DNA of 54,308 bases. Origin: CAVOJV01 sp963696325. Lineage in GTDB: Bacteria > Pseudomonadota > Gammaproteobacteria > Competibacterales > Competibacteraceae. The notes beneath the pieces were generated by a model. That model saw nothing but the letters and a program-made list of their open reading frames with translations. It was not told the origin of the DNA and searched no databases. Each line of letters starts with the position of its first letter. Position 1 is the first letter of the stretch. This document shows positions 33,404 to 41,487 of this stretch, in pieces. A program made the translations under genes and the position numbers. The stretch spans positions 1 through 54,308 of the forward strand of contig CAVOJV010000051.1 of the NCBI GenBank assembly GCA_963696325.1. Direction: 5' to 3'.

Positions 33404-34366
33404 ATGCTGTCACGTGTCGCGCAAAACATTTACTGGATGGGCCGCTATATCGAGCGGGTTGAAGATACCGCCCGCCTCATCAGCGTTAACACCAATCTGT
33501 TGCTGGATTTGCCCCGTAATACCCCGTTCGGCTGGGAACCGCTGATCTTCATCACCGGTAGCGATGAGCTGTTCTACGAGAAAAAAAGGCAAACCGATGA
33601 ACTCAGCGTGATGAAGTTCCTGATCGGCGATCGCGATAATCCCGGTTCCTTGCTGTCCAGCCTCTCTTCCGCCCGCGAGAATTTGCGGACCACCCGGGAC
33701 GTTGTGCCCCGCGAAGCCTGGGAGCAGATCAACGACCTCTATCTGTATGTCCGGGACCGTCTGGAAATGGGTATGTCGCGACGGGGCCGCTATGAATTTT
33801 TGAAGCGGATCATTCAGAGCACCCAGCAGATCACCGGTTTGCTGGCCGGCACCATGACCCATTCCGCCGCCTATGTCTTCGTGCGCATAGGCCGCAATCT
33901 AGAGCGGGCCGAAATGACTACCCGCATCCTGGATGTGCGCTCCGCCAACCTGCTGATCCAGCAGACCCAGTCCCAGGATGGCCAGGAGCAATCCCAGGAG
34001 GAACAGAATCCCTTCGAGACCATCCAGTGGATGAGTGTGCTGAAGTCTCTGAGCGCCTATCAAATGTATCGCCAGCGGATAAGGCTGCGCGTGCGGGGAC
34101 CGGATGTATTGGAATTCCTGCTCCAGGACCGGTTGTTTCCGCGCGCCGTCTTTCACTGCCTAAGCGAACTGGAACGCTCCCTGGCCGACCTGCCCAGGAA
34201 CGCTGCGACCCTGGATAGCATCTCGCAACTGAAACAGCGGGTGACCGAAGCCAGGATCCCGGAATTGGCCCTGGCCCGCGAGGAACTGCATCAGTTCATC
34301 GACGAGTTGCAGATCGGGCTGGGTGATGTCCATAATCAATTGGTGGCGACCTATTTCGCCCATTAG
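33404..34366 (+). CDS. Alpha-E domain protein (DUF403)
   Basis: The 320-residue protein is all-helical and opens with the family hallmark MLSRVAQNIYWMGRYIERVE followed by DTARLISVNTNLLLDLP. Further family features are SSARENLRTTRDVVPREAWE, TMTHSAAYVFVRIGRNLERA and PRAVFHCLSELERSL. Alpha-E proteins always accompany circularly permuted ATP-grasp and transglutaminase genes; the two REQ/RxxER helices are thought to bind a nucleotide or the peptide product, but no reaction is proven. The start lies two bases after the upstream stop, indicating translational coupling. Confidence 0.9.
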   Translation: MLSRVAQNIYWMGRYIERVEDTARLISVNTNLLLDLPRNTPFGWEPLIFITGSDELFYEKKRQTDELSVMKFLIGDRDNPGSLLSSLSSARENLRTTRDVVPREAWEQINDLYLYVRDRLEMGMSRRGRYEFLKRIIQSTQQITGLLAGTMTHSAAYVFVRIGRNLERAEMTTRILDVRSANLLIQQTQSQDGQEQSQEEQNPFETIQWMSVLKSLSAYQMYRQRIRLRVRGPDVLEFLLQDRLFPRAVFHCLSELERSLADLPRNAATLDSISQLKQRVTEARIPELALAREELHQFIDELQIGLGDVHNQLVATYFAH

Positions 34367-34734
34367 CACTGCGTGACCGTGCAGATCTCCGCTGGGCAGG
34401 ATGCTCGCGCGGAGCTTGCATCGCCTGCCAACCGCGATTCTCTCCAGCGCCTTGAGTCTGGCCAGCCTTCGTAACAGCAACTCCCAACCCCTGCATCAAA
34501 TGCGGTCATGCCCGCTTCAAGGCTGTGCGACGAGTCCCGCGGTCGCCGTCGACGGGTGGTTAGCGACGCGGGTTTTAGCTTCTTCAAGCTCCCGCCGTAA
34601 TGTAATTAAGTAAATGAAAATGTTAATTATATTATGATTCTGCTTACAAAGCAGAGCGCACCTATCCAAGTTTGGCATGGTACGTGCATTGGGATGACCA
34701 TAAACCCCTTTACACGTTGCAATAAGGCGCTGTG
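34367..34734. other. Intergenic leader before korA
   Basis: About 370 bases without a convincing gene. The first half is GC-rich with no recognisable pattern. The second half is AT-rich (TAATTAAGTAAATGAAAATG around 34600, TTAATTATATTATGATTC around 34624-34640) and contains the sigma-54-like site listed separately. Confidence 0.4.
34673..34688 (+). promoter_or_regulatory. Candidate sigma-54 (-24/-12) promoter for korAB
   Basis: TGGCATGGTACGTGCA matches TGGCACGNNNNTTGCW except at the sixth base (T for C) and the twelfth (G for T); GG and GC are correctly spaced. It ends 46 bases before the korA start codon. It is the second such site in front of a plus-strand operon within 3 kb, which makes chance somewhat less likely but does not exclude it. 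Confidence 0.4.
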
Positions 34735-36654
34735 ATGAAATTAGCAGATTCCTTGGAGACCGTGGAAAACCAAGTGGCAGGACCTGGCGCCAACGTTCAG
34801 GCACGGCGCCTCGACGAAGCGATCGTGGAAATCGTTAGCGATTCCGGAGAGGGCGCGCAAAAGGCCGGCCAGATCTTCGGCATGATCAGCGCCAAGATGG
34901 GCAACGGCGTATGGACCGTGGAGATCATCCCCGCCGAAATTAAACCGCCGGCCCGTTCCCGCGAGGGGGCCAGTGGCATTCGTATCCGCTTCGGTTCACA
35001 GTACATCACCAACATGGGTGACGAGGCCGATCTGGTGGTGGCCTTCAACGAACAGGTTTTGTTCGGACGCATCGCCAACGGCGCCTTCAAGCCCGGCACC
35101 GCAGTGCTGCTAGAAAACAAGTGGCGCGAGGCCCAGGTTCCCGCTGTTGCGGAACAGTACCAGGCTGCGGTGCAGTCCTTTCGCGAACAGGGGCTGATCG
35201 TCCATGAGCTGCCCATGGAGGCGGCCTGCTTGGAACTGACGCCCAACCCGCGGGTCGGCAAAAACATGTTCGTGCTGGGTATGCTCTGCTTTATATTCAG
35301 CCGGGAGGTGGAAAGGGCCTACCAGGAAGTCCGGCAGATTTTCGCCAAGAAGGACGCCACGGTCATCGCCAGCAACGAAGCCCTGATTCGCGCCGGCTAT
35401 GACTTTGCCCGGGAGCATCTGGAACTTTGCTTCGAAGTGCCCAGCGAGCCGCGCAGCCAGGCCATGCTCGTGACCAACGGCAACCAGGCCCTGGGCCTGG
35501 GCGTCATGGCGTCCGGCATGGAACTGCTGGCCATGTACCCGATCACCCCGGCCACCGCAGCATCCCATTATCTGGCAGGCGCCTTCCGCAAGGTAGGCGG
35601 TTTTGTTCACCAGGCTGAGGACGAGATCGCCGCCATCGGATTCGCCATCGGCGCGTCTTACGCGGGCAAGACCGCCTGCACCATTACCTCCGGCCCCGGC
35701 CTGGCCTTGAAAACCGAATTTATCGGCTTGGCTGTGATGACCGAGATTCCCCTGGTGATCTGCGTGGTCCAGCGGGGTGGCCCCTCCACGGGCTTGCCCA
35801 CCAAGGTGGAGCAGGGGGATCTGCTGGCCGCTCTCTATGGAGAGCCTGGCGATGCACCGAAAGCCATCATGGCCGCCGCCACCATCGAAGAATGCCTGCA
35901 TTTCGTGGTGACCGCCCGCAGGCTGGCCGAAGCCTTCCGCACCCCAGTCATCTTGCTGACCGATGCGAATCTCGCCACCGGCGTACAGCCCTATCCCCGT
36001 CCCCAGTTAAGCGCCGACTGGCTGGCCCCGCCCATCGATCAGTCCGCTTGGCAGGAAGGCGTACCCCCCTATGATTGGGATGCCACCACCGGCATCTCTC
36101 CCCGCCCCATTCCGGGACAGGCGGGTGGCGAATACGTTCTGACCGGTTTGGCTCACACGGCTAAGAGCAAGGTCGCCTACGATCCGGAATCCAACCAGCG
36201 CGGTTGCGATATGCGCAGCCGCAAGCTGGCGGCCTTGCAATCGACCCTGAAGCCGCCCCAAGTCAACGGCGACCCAGAGGGCGATCTGCTCATCGTTGGG
36301 TGGGGCTCGACCTTGGGCTCTATCGAGGAGGCAGTCGGCAAGGCGCGCGCCCAAGGCCATAAGGTATCCTCGGTGCATCTGCGCTTCCTGTCGCCCCTTG
36401 AACCTGGACTCAAGGAAATATTCAGCCGCTTTAAGAACGTGCTGACGGTGGAGATCAATTACAGCGACCGTCCCGAGGTGCCCTTGATGACCCCCGAGAC
36501 CAGGCGCTATGCACAGCTTGCCTGGCTGCTGCGGGCGCACACTCTGGTGGACATCGATTGCTGGTCCAGCGTCCAGGGTCAGCCCATTCAGCCAGGGGCG
36601 ATTCACGCGGAAATCGTGCGCCGTTTACAAGGAGAAGTCCTATGTTCGGCCTGA
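34735..36654 (+). CDS. korA: 2-oxoacid:ferredoxin oxidoreductase, fused gamma-alpha subunit
   Basis: The 639-residue protein joins the gamma domain (residues 20-205, DSGEGAQKAGQIFGMISAKM, GIRIRFGSQYITNMGDEADL) to the alpha pyrimidine-binding domain (about 225-450, TNGNQALGLGVMASGMELLA, MYPITPATAASHYLAG, QAEDEIAAIGFAIGASYAGK, TITSGPGLALKTEFIGLAVM) and a C-terminal transketolase-like domain (GDLLIVGWGSTLGSIEEAVG). This is the KorA layout of two-subunit 2-oxoglutarate (or related) ferredoxin oxidoreductases. Together with KorB it converts the 2-oxoacid and CoA to acyl-CoA, CO2 and reduced ferredoxin, or the reverse. Its last 13 bases overlap korB, so the subunits are made from one message. Confidence 0.9.
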   Translation: MKLADSLETVENQVAGPGANVQARRLDEAIVEIVSDSGEGAQKAGQIFGMISAKMGNGVWTVEIIPAEIKPPARSREGASGIRIRFGSQYITNMGDEADLVVAFNEQVLFGRIANGAFKPGTAVLLENKWREAQVPAVAEQYQAAVQSFREQGLIVHELPMEAACLELTPNPRVGKNMFVLGMLCFIFSREVERAYQEVRQIFAKKDATVIASNEALIRAGYDFAREHLELCFEVPSEPRSQAMLVTNGNQALGLGVMASGMELLAMYPITPATAASHYLAGAFRKVGGFVHQAEDEIAAIGFAIGASYAGKTACTITSGPGLALKTEFIGLAVMTEIPLVICVVQRGGPSTGLPTKVEQGDLLAALYGEPGDAPKAIMAAATIEECLHFVVTARRLAEAFRTPVILLTDANLATGVQPYPRPQLSADWLAPPIDQSAWQEGVPPYDWDATTGISPRPIPGQAGGEYVLTGLAHTAKSKVAYDPESNQRGCDMRSRKLAALQSTLKPPQVNGDPEGDLLIVGWGSTLGSIEEAVGKARAQGHKVSSVHLRFLSPLEPGLKEIFSRFKNVLTVEINYSDRPEVPLMTPETRRYAQLAWLLRAHTLVDIDCWSSVQGQPIQPGAIHAEIVRRLQGEVLCSA

Positions 36655-37595
36655 AAGCGGATTGGTCTTTGGAAGTTCCGCCGCGCTATTACACGCTGGA
36701 AGACTATGCCGGCGGCGAGGCACGCTGGTGCCCCGGCTGCGGCGACCACGGCGTCCTCAACGCGGTACAGCGCATTTGCCGGGACGGGCAGATTCCGCCG
36801 GAAAAGGTGGTGGCGGTCTCCGGCATCGGCTGTTCCAGCCGGTTTCCGCATTACATGGGTACCTATGGGTTTCACGGCCTGCATGGCCGTGCTCTGCCGG
36901 TGGCATGCGGCATCAAGTCCAGGCGGCCGGACCTCCATGTGTGGGTAGCGACCGGCGACGGTGACTGTTTTTCTATCGGCGCGGGGCATTGGATTCACGC
37001 CGTGCGCTATAACATGGACATGACCCTGGTGGTGTTCGATAACAATGTCTACGGACTCACCAAGAATCAGACTTCGCCCACCAGCCGACAGGGGCTGAGG
37101 ACCAATACCCATCCCTTTGGCGCCCTGCTGCCGCCGCATAATCCCCTCACCGTGACCTTGGGGATCACCAATGTTTCCTTCGTGGCCCAGACAGTCGATT
37201 GGCATCCGGCGCATCTCTATGCGACTTTGCGGGCGGCGTTCGATCACAAGGGCTTTAGCTTCGTGCGCGTCCTCCAGCGCTGCCCGCAGTACACCGGCCA
37301 GGTCTTCGAGGACCTGCAAAAAGACCCGGCCAAGCTGTTGCTGCTGACTCACAACGACGGTATTCATCTCGAGGAATCCAGCCTGAAACTGTTTCCCACC
37401 CGCCACAATCACGATCCCAGCAGTATGTCCGGCGCCCATGCCATTGCCGCTGCCGTGGAACCAGTACCGGTAGGATTGCTGTTTCGTGATCCCGCGCGAC
37501 CGCGTTACGAAACTCTCTCCAGCGAGGGTCTGGACATGGCTACCGATGCCAAACTCGCGGCCCTGGAGCGGACCTTCGACCAGTTCGCCGTTTGA
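36642..37595 (+). CDS. korB: 2-oxoacid:ferredoxin oxidoreductase, beta subunit
   Basis: The 317-residue beta subunit contains the Fe-S/Cys motif ARWCPGCGDHGVLNAVQRIC, a further Cys in VAVSGIGCSSRFPHYMGTYG, the catalytic-pocket segment HGLHGRALPVACGIKSRRPD, and the thiamine-diphosphate motif ATGDGDCFSIGAGHWIHAVR with the distal VVFDNNVYGLTKNQTSPTSR. RCPQYTG near residue 223 is a third conserved Cys. AAGGAGAAG seven bases before the ATG at 36642 fixes the start inside korA. The C-terminal part (FRDPARPRYETLSSEGLDM) is typical of KorB. No separate ferredoxin-type delta gene follows, as usual for this two-subunit class. Confidence 0.9.
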   Translation: MFGLKADWSLEVPPRYYTLEDYAGGEARWCPGCGDHGVLNAVQRICRDGQIPPEKVVAVSGIGCSSRFPHYMGTYGFHGLHGRALPVACGIKSRRPDLHVWVATGDGDCFSIGAGHWIHAVRYNMDMTLVVFDNNVYGLTKNQTSPTSRQGLRTNTHPFGALLPPHNPLTVTLGITNVSFVAQTVDWHPAHLYATLRAAFDHKGFSFVRVLQRCPQYTGQVFEDLQKDPAKLLLLTHNDGIHLEESSLKLFPTRHNHDPSSMSGAHAIAAAVEPVPVGLLFRDPARPRYETLSSEGLDMATDAKLAALERTFDQFAV

Positions 37596-37633
37596 GCACT
37601 CCATCGGTGGCGCCCTGGTGCATAGCCGGCTGG

Positions 37634-38326
37634 TCAGCTTGTTGAAAAAGTCGGCCAGGACCATGGCTCACACATAGAGTTCGACCAGCCGGCGCCACTG
37701 GCGGGGACAATGGGCGCGTCCTTACCAAACGTGCGGGGATGGGCGTTTTTCTGCCACATCAGGGGCAAGACTTCGTTGACGATGTAATCCTCGTAGTGCA
37801 GGTGGTGGCGGGCGCGGTCCGCATGAGGAATATCGGCATGCGCCTTTACATAAGGACTCGCCCCAGACGCGGTAACCATTGCCGAGTCATAGCCCTTGAT
37901 GCTCAGGCTGGCGCACAGCTTACTGGTATCGTTAACCGTATCAATACCGGCCAGATCCGCATCCATCAGGTAGTAGGGATTGTTGATTCTGGAATAGAAC
38001 TCCAGAACATTGGAGCCATGGCGAGCCGCATCCACTCTATCAGCCGTCATGAAGAATCCCAGCCCCGAGGTTGGGCGCTTACTGGCTACGCCGACCATGG
38101 TCGAATCCCAATAGGTGAAGCCCTGGCTAAGCGTGGCGTGGTACAGCACGAGAGACGCGCCAGAGCGTGCATGATGTGCCTCATCCTTTTCGAACCATGC
38201 CTTAAAAGTGCCCGGAGCGGGCTCTGACGCGGCTTGGTAGGCATCTCTGATACGCTGGAACTCTTCCCAGGAAATTTCCCCGGCTTCGATACCCGGCTGG
38301 CTATACTCTGCTAAATATCGTTTATT
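37634..38326 (-). pseudogene. ADP-ribosyltransferase-like (ART-PolyVal type) C-terminal domain, no start codon
   Basis: A long frame opens after a TAA (38327-38329) and has no ATG. It reads EISWEEFQRIRDAYQAA, FKAWFEKDEAHHARSGASLV, then the domain core LYHATLSQGFTYWDSTMVGV, SGLGFFMTADRVDAARHGSN and VLEFYSRINNPYYLMDADLA. The order YH.T….F.(T/S)…A…G.NV…Y..I.NPY is that of ADP-ribosyltransferase domains found at the ends of phage or conjugative polyvalent proteins and toxins. The last about 40 residues (from PASGAGWSNSMCEPW) look random. It is probably a remnant of a mobile-element protein lying after korB on the opposite strand. Family call is by eye and moderate. Confidence 0.45.
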
Positions 38327-38423
38327 TTAGCGTCGCTTCCACCAAGCCAAAAAGGCTGCTCACTACCCATCGCCGGTTTCCAAGTCTGGTGGCTTCTTCC
38401 TGGGATCTCTAGACAGCCAGTCA

Positions 38424-38642
38424 TTACCACCAGTAATCACCCTGTGACTGGATCTCCTGCTCAGCCGCTAACCAGTCCGCTTCCTCGGATCCTGGTGCGA
38501 AACCGCGCTTCTCAGCCTTGAGATAGGCTCGCTCAGCGATCAAAAGGCGCCGCTCTTCGGGTGTCATTTTCTTCTCTGGTATCACCGCCGGCTTCTCTGC
38601 CACCGGTTGGGTAGCCATCGTTACTGTAGCTGTAGTAACCAT
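38424..38642 (-). CDS. DUF2934-family small protein
   Basis: The 72-residue protein ends with the DUF2934 motif: RRLLIAERAYLKAEKRGFAP, then GSEEADWLAAEQEI. DUF2934 proteins are small, often in genomes with phosphorus or stress genes, and their function is unknown. The first 25 residues are Thr/Ala/Pro-rich and probably disordered. It has no membrane helix. It stands alone between the ART remnant and glycogen phosphorylase. Confidence 0.7.
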   Translation of the reverse strand: MVTTATVTMATQPVAEKPAVIPEKKMTPEERRLLIAERAYLKAEKRGFAPGSEEADWLAAEQEIQSQGDYWW

Positions 38643-38805
38643 ATGATTGTCCTCAAAAAATACTCCTCCTCCGTCTTATCCTACCCTCCTATAACTGCCT
38701 TAAAAGTCCATTTATTTCTTAGTCTTAACTCAAAAATTAGTAACTTTTCAATAATCCCTGGCAACCCTTGCTCAACGGCCCCGACCTGTAGTATTCAATA
38801 GTCTC
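38643..38805. other. AT-rich gap with no gene
   Basis: This gap is AT-rich (TTATTTCTTAGTCTTAACTC and similar). I see no gene, RNA or hairpin worth calling. Confidence 0.35.
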
Positions 38806-38919
38806 ATGAAGAAGCTTGCTCCTTTTCCAGAAGTGCCTGCGGACGAACAGACGCCCTGGGTGGTGGCGTTGCTGGGCATCATTGAGAAGTTGCCACCTTT
38901 GAAGGACTGGGGCTCTTGA
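38806..38919 (+). pseudogene. IS66-type transposase N-terminal fragment overlapping the glgP end
   Basis: The 37-codon frame reads MKKLAPFPEVPADEQTPWVV and ALLGIIEKLPPLKDWGS. Up to about IIEK it matches the usual opening of an IS66 transposase group (P..P.VPADE.TP.VVALLGII..L). The rest is simply the reverse strand of the glgP 3' end. Only about 28 codons of the transposase remain, so similarity stops at about 38885, exactly where glgP-tail sequence begins. Confidence 0.4.
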
Positions 38920-41431
38920 CCGTACTCTTGCCTTCAGTGCGCTCGGCAGTCAGCGGCTGAACACACCAGATTTTATCGGCGTATTCCCGAATGGCGCGGT
39001 CCGACGAGAATTTACCCATGCGCGCCACATTCAGAATGGACATCCGGGTCCAATGGGCGGGGTCGCGGAAGGCGTTATCGACCTTTGCCTGGCAGTCCAC
39101 ATAGGCTCGGTAGTCGGCCATCAATAGGTAGTCGTCATGCCCTATCAGGTGGTCGGTCAAGGCCCTGAACAGGCTGCCGTCACCGTGCGAGAACAAGCCG
39201 CCGTTGATGAGATCGATCGCATCGCGTAGCTCGGGATCGCCGTGGTAATAATCCATCGGGTGGTATCCGGATACTTTCAGGTGCTGCACCTGCTCCACGG
39301 TAAGACCGAACAGAAAGAAGTTTTCTGCCCCAACTTCGGTGCGGATTTCGACATTCGCCCCGTCGAGCGTACCGATGGTCAGCGCGCCGTTCAGCGAAAA
39401 CTTCATATTGCCAGTACCCGAAGCCTCTTTTCCCGCCGTGGAAATCTGTTCCGACAGATCGGCCGCCGGGTAGATGTTCTGCGCGTGCTTGACATTAAAA
39501 TCAGGCAGAAAAACCACTTTGATGAGATCACGTACGACCGGATCCTGGTTGATTACTTCGCCCAGAGAATTGATCAGCTTGATGATGAGTTTGGCCATGA
39601 AGTAAGCGGGGGCTGCCTTGCCTCCGAAGACAAAAGTCCGCGGGGTCATCGAAAAATGTGGATCGTGCTTAAGGCGGTTGTAAAGCGTGATGATGTGCAG
39701 GACATTCAGATGTTGGCGCTTGTACTCGTGGATGCGCTTCACCTGGATATCGAAAAGCGTCTCCGGGTCGACCGTAATGCCTATCCTTGAGTGAATGATC
39801 CCTGCCAGATGAGTCTTGTTGGCTTTTTTGATCTTTCGCCACTCGTCCTGGAACGCCGCGTCGCCCGCGTAAGCTTCCATCTCACGCAGCCGGGTGAGCT
39901 GGGTCAGCCACCCCGGGCCGATGGTGCGGTCGATGAGTTCGGCCAGTCCGGGGTTGCTCAGTGCCACGAAACGGCGTGGCGTGACACCATTGGTGACATT
40001 ATGAAAACGCCCCGGATCAAGGTCACGGAAGTCACGGAACATTTCGGTCTTCACCAGGGCCGAATGCAGCTCGGCGACGCCATTGACCGCATGGCTACCG
40101 ATGATCGCGAGGTGCGCCATCCGGACAAACTTCTCACCACTCTCATCGATGAGCGACAGGCGGGCCACCTTTTCTTCATCGCCGGGGAAGCGGGTGCGCA
40201 CGTCGTCGAGAAACCGCCGGTTGATCTCGTAGACGATTTCGAGGTGGCGCGGCAGCACGGAAGCAAACAAAGGCAAGGACCACTTTTCCAAGGCCTCCGG
40301 CAGCAAGGTGTGGTTCGTGTACGAGAAGGAACGCCGGGTGATATCCCACGCCCGCTCCCACGCCATTTCATGCTTATCGACCAGCTGCCGCATCAGTTCC
40401 GCAACCCCGATGGACGGATGCGTATCGTTCAGTTGGATGCAGTGCATTTCATGAAAGCGCTCGATGGGCAGTCCTCGGCGGACGCACTTGCGCAGCATGT
40501 CCTTGATCGAGCAGGCGACGAAGAAATATTGCTGCTCCAGGCGCAGACGCTTGCCTTCCAACTGCTCGTCGTTGGGGTAGAGGACCTTGGAGATCGTTTC
40601 CGAGGCGACTTTCTCCTCGACCGCGCCGTAATAGTCCCCGCGGTTGAAATCGGCGAAGTCAAAGGATTGCGCGGCCTCCGCACTCCACAGGCGAAGCAGC
40701 GCGCAGGAATCGACGCCGTAACCAGGGATGGGCGTATCATACGGTATACCGACCACCACCCGCGCCGGCACCCACTGGACCCGATAACGGCCCTTCTCAT
40801 CCTGATAAGGCTCGGTATGCCCGCCCAGTTTGACCACTTGCGCGAATTCCGGCCGGGCAATCTCCCAGACGTTGCGGAAGCGCAGCCATTTGTCGGTTAT
40901 TTCGACCTGCCAGCCGTCCTTGATGACTTGGTCGAAAATGCCGAATTCGTAGCGAACGCCGTAGCCGAAGGCGGGATAACCCAGGGTGGCCAGCGAATCC
41001 AGGTAGCAGGCGGCCAGCCGACCGAGTCCGCCGTTCCCGAGTCCCGGCTCCTCCTCCAGCCCGACTAGTGCATCGAGGTCGAGCCCGAGTTCGCGCATCG
41101 CCTGGCGTGCGTTCTCCGTAAGGCCGAGATTCAGCAGGTTGTTGCCGAGATGGGGACCCATCAGGAACTCGGCCGACAAGTAGGCCACGCCACGCGTATC
41201 CGGACGGTTCCATCGTGTCATTCCGCGAACCCAGCACTGCATGATGCGGTCGCGTACTGACTGAGCGAGCACCTCATAAAGCTGCTCCTGCGTCGCGAGC
41301 TCCAGCGTTCGCCCCACCACATAGTTCAGGTTGTCCAGAAACGCGGCCTTCAGAATCTCGACGCTGGTACCGGTCCGGGTATGTTCCATCTGCTGGGCTG
41401 CCGTTGCCTGGTTGGATGAGTTGCTTGTCAT
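38879..41431 (-). CDS. glgP: Glycogen/starch phosphorylase
   Basis: The 850-residue protein is a full glycogen phosphorylase: ARRNAR-type start region replaced by VEILKAAFLDNLNYVVGRTL, YLSAEFLMGPHLGNNLLNLG, EPGLGNGGLGRLAACYLDSL, GYGVRYEFGIFDQVIKDGWQ, HCIQLNDTHPSIGVAELMRQ, VKRIHEYKRQHLNVLHIITL, and the PLP-lysine motif EASGTGNMKFSLNGALTIGT followed by LDGANVEI. It splits alpha-1,4-glucan with phosphate to glucose-1-phosphate. The start at 41431 fits the family length. The normal end is YADKIWCVQPL; here 23 extra residues (TAERTEGKSTVKSPSPSKVA...) follow, up to the junction with an IS66-type fragment. An internal 976-base part (39519-40494) is repeated at 52975-53950 with about 97-98% identity. 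Confidence 0.95.
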   Translation of the reverse strand: MTSNSSNQATAAQQMEHTRTGTSVEILKAAFLDNLNYVVGRTLELATQEQLYEVLAQSVRDRIMQCWVRGMTRWNRPDTRGVAYLSAEFLMGPHLGNNLLNLGLTENARQAMRELGLDLDALVGLEEEPGLGNGGLGRLAACYLDSLATLGYPAFGYGVRYEFGIFDQVIKDGWQVEITDKWLRFRNVWEIARPEFAQVVKLGGHTEPYQDEKGRYRVQWVPARVVVGIPYDTPIPGYGVDSCALLRLWSAEAAQSFDFADFNRGDYYGAVEEKVASETISKVLYPNDEQLEGKRLRLEQQYFFVACSIKDMLRKCVRRGLPIERFHEMHCIQLNDTHPSIGVAELMRQLVDKHEMAWERAWDITRRSFSYTNHTLLPEALEKWSLPLFASVLPRHLEIVYEINRRFLDDVRTRFPGDEEKVARLSLIDESGEKFVRMAHLAIIGSHAVNGVAELHSALVKTEMFRDFRDLDPGRFHNVTNGVTPRRFVALSNPGLAELIDRTIGPGWLTQLTRLREMEAYAGDAAFQDEWRKIKKANKTHLAGIIHSRIGITVDPETLFDIQVKRIHEYKRQHLNVLHIITLYNRLKHDPHFSMTPRTFVFGGKAAPAYFMAKLIIKLINSLGEVINQDPVVRDLIKVVFLPDFNVKHAQNIYPAADLSEQISTAGKEASGTGNMKFSLNGALTIGTLDGANVEIRTEVGAENFFLFGLTVEQVQHLKVSGYHPMDYYHGDPELRDAIDLINGGLFSHGDGSLFRALTDHLIGHDDYLLMADYRAYVDCQAKVDNAFRDPAHWTRMSILNVARMGKFSSDRAIREYADKIWCVQPLTAERTEGKSTVKSPSPSKVATSQ
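39519..40494. repeat. 976-bp segment of glgP duplicated at 52975-53950
   Basis: The two copies have the same length and orientation, with no indels and about 22-24 substitutions by eye. Both borders are sharp: identity begins at TTGATGAGATCACGTACG and ends at GACGCACTTGCGCA. The copy here is inside the complete gene, so it is the parental-type arrangement. Confidence 0.85.
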
Positions 41432-41487
41432 TGGTTTATCGATCTTTTTGGAGAATAAACGAAGTAGGCTGGGTAGCTGAATCCGCC

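Noticed and set aside
34367..34734. Riboswitch or small RNA in the korA leader
   Set aside because: No conserved paired elements could be recognised; the sigma-54-like site explains the conserved-looking part.
39791..41068. A 425-codon plus-strand frame opposite glycogen phosphorylase
   Set aside because: It is the mirror of a strongly conserved enzyme in GC-rich DNA, has no ribosome site and no family pattern. The same shadow frame occurs opposite the duplicated segment (53247-54077).
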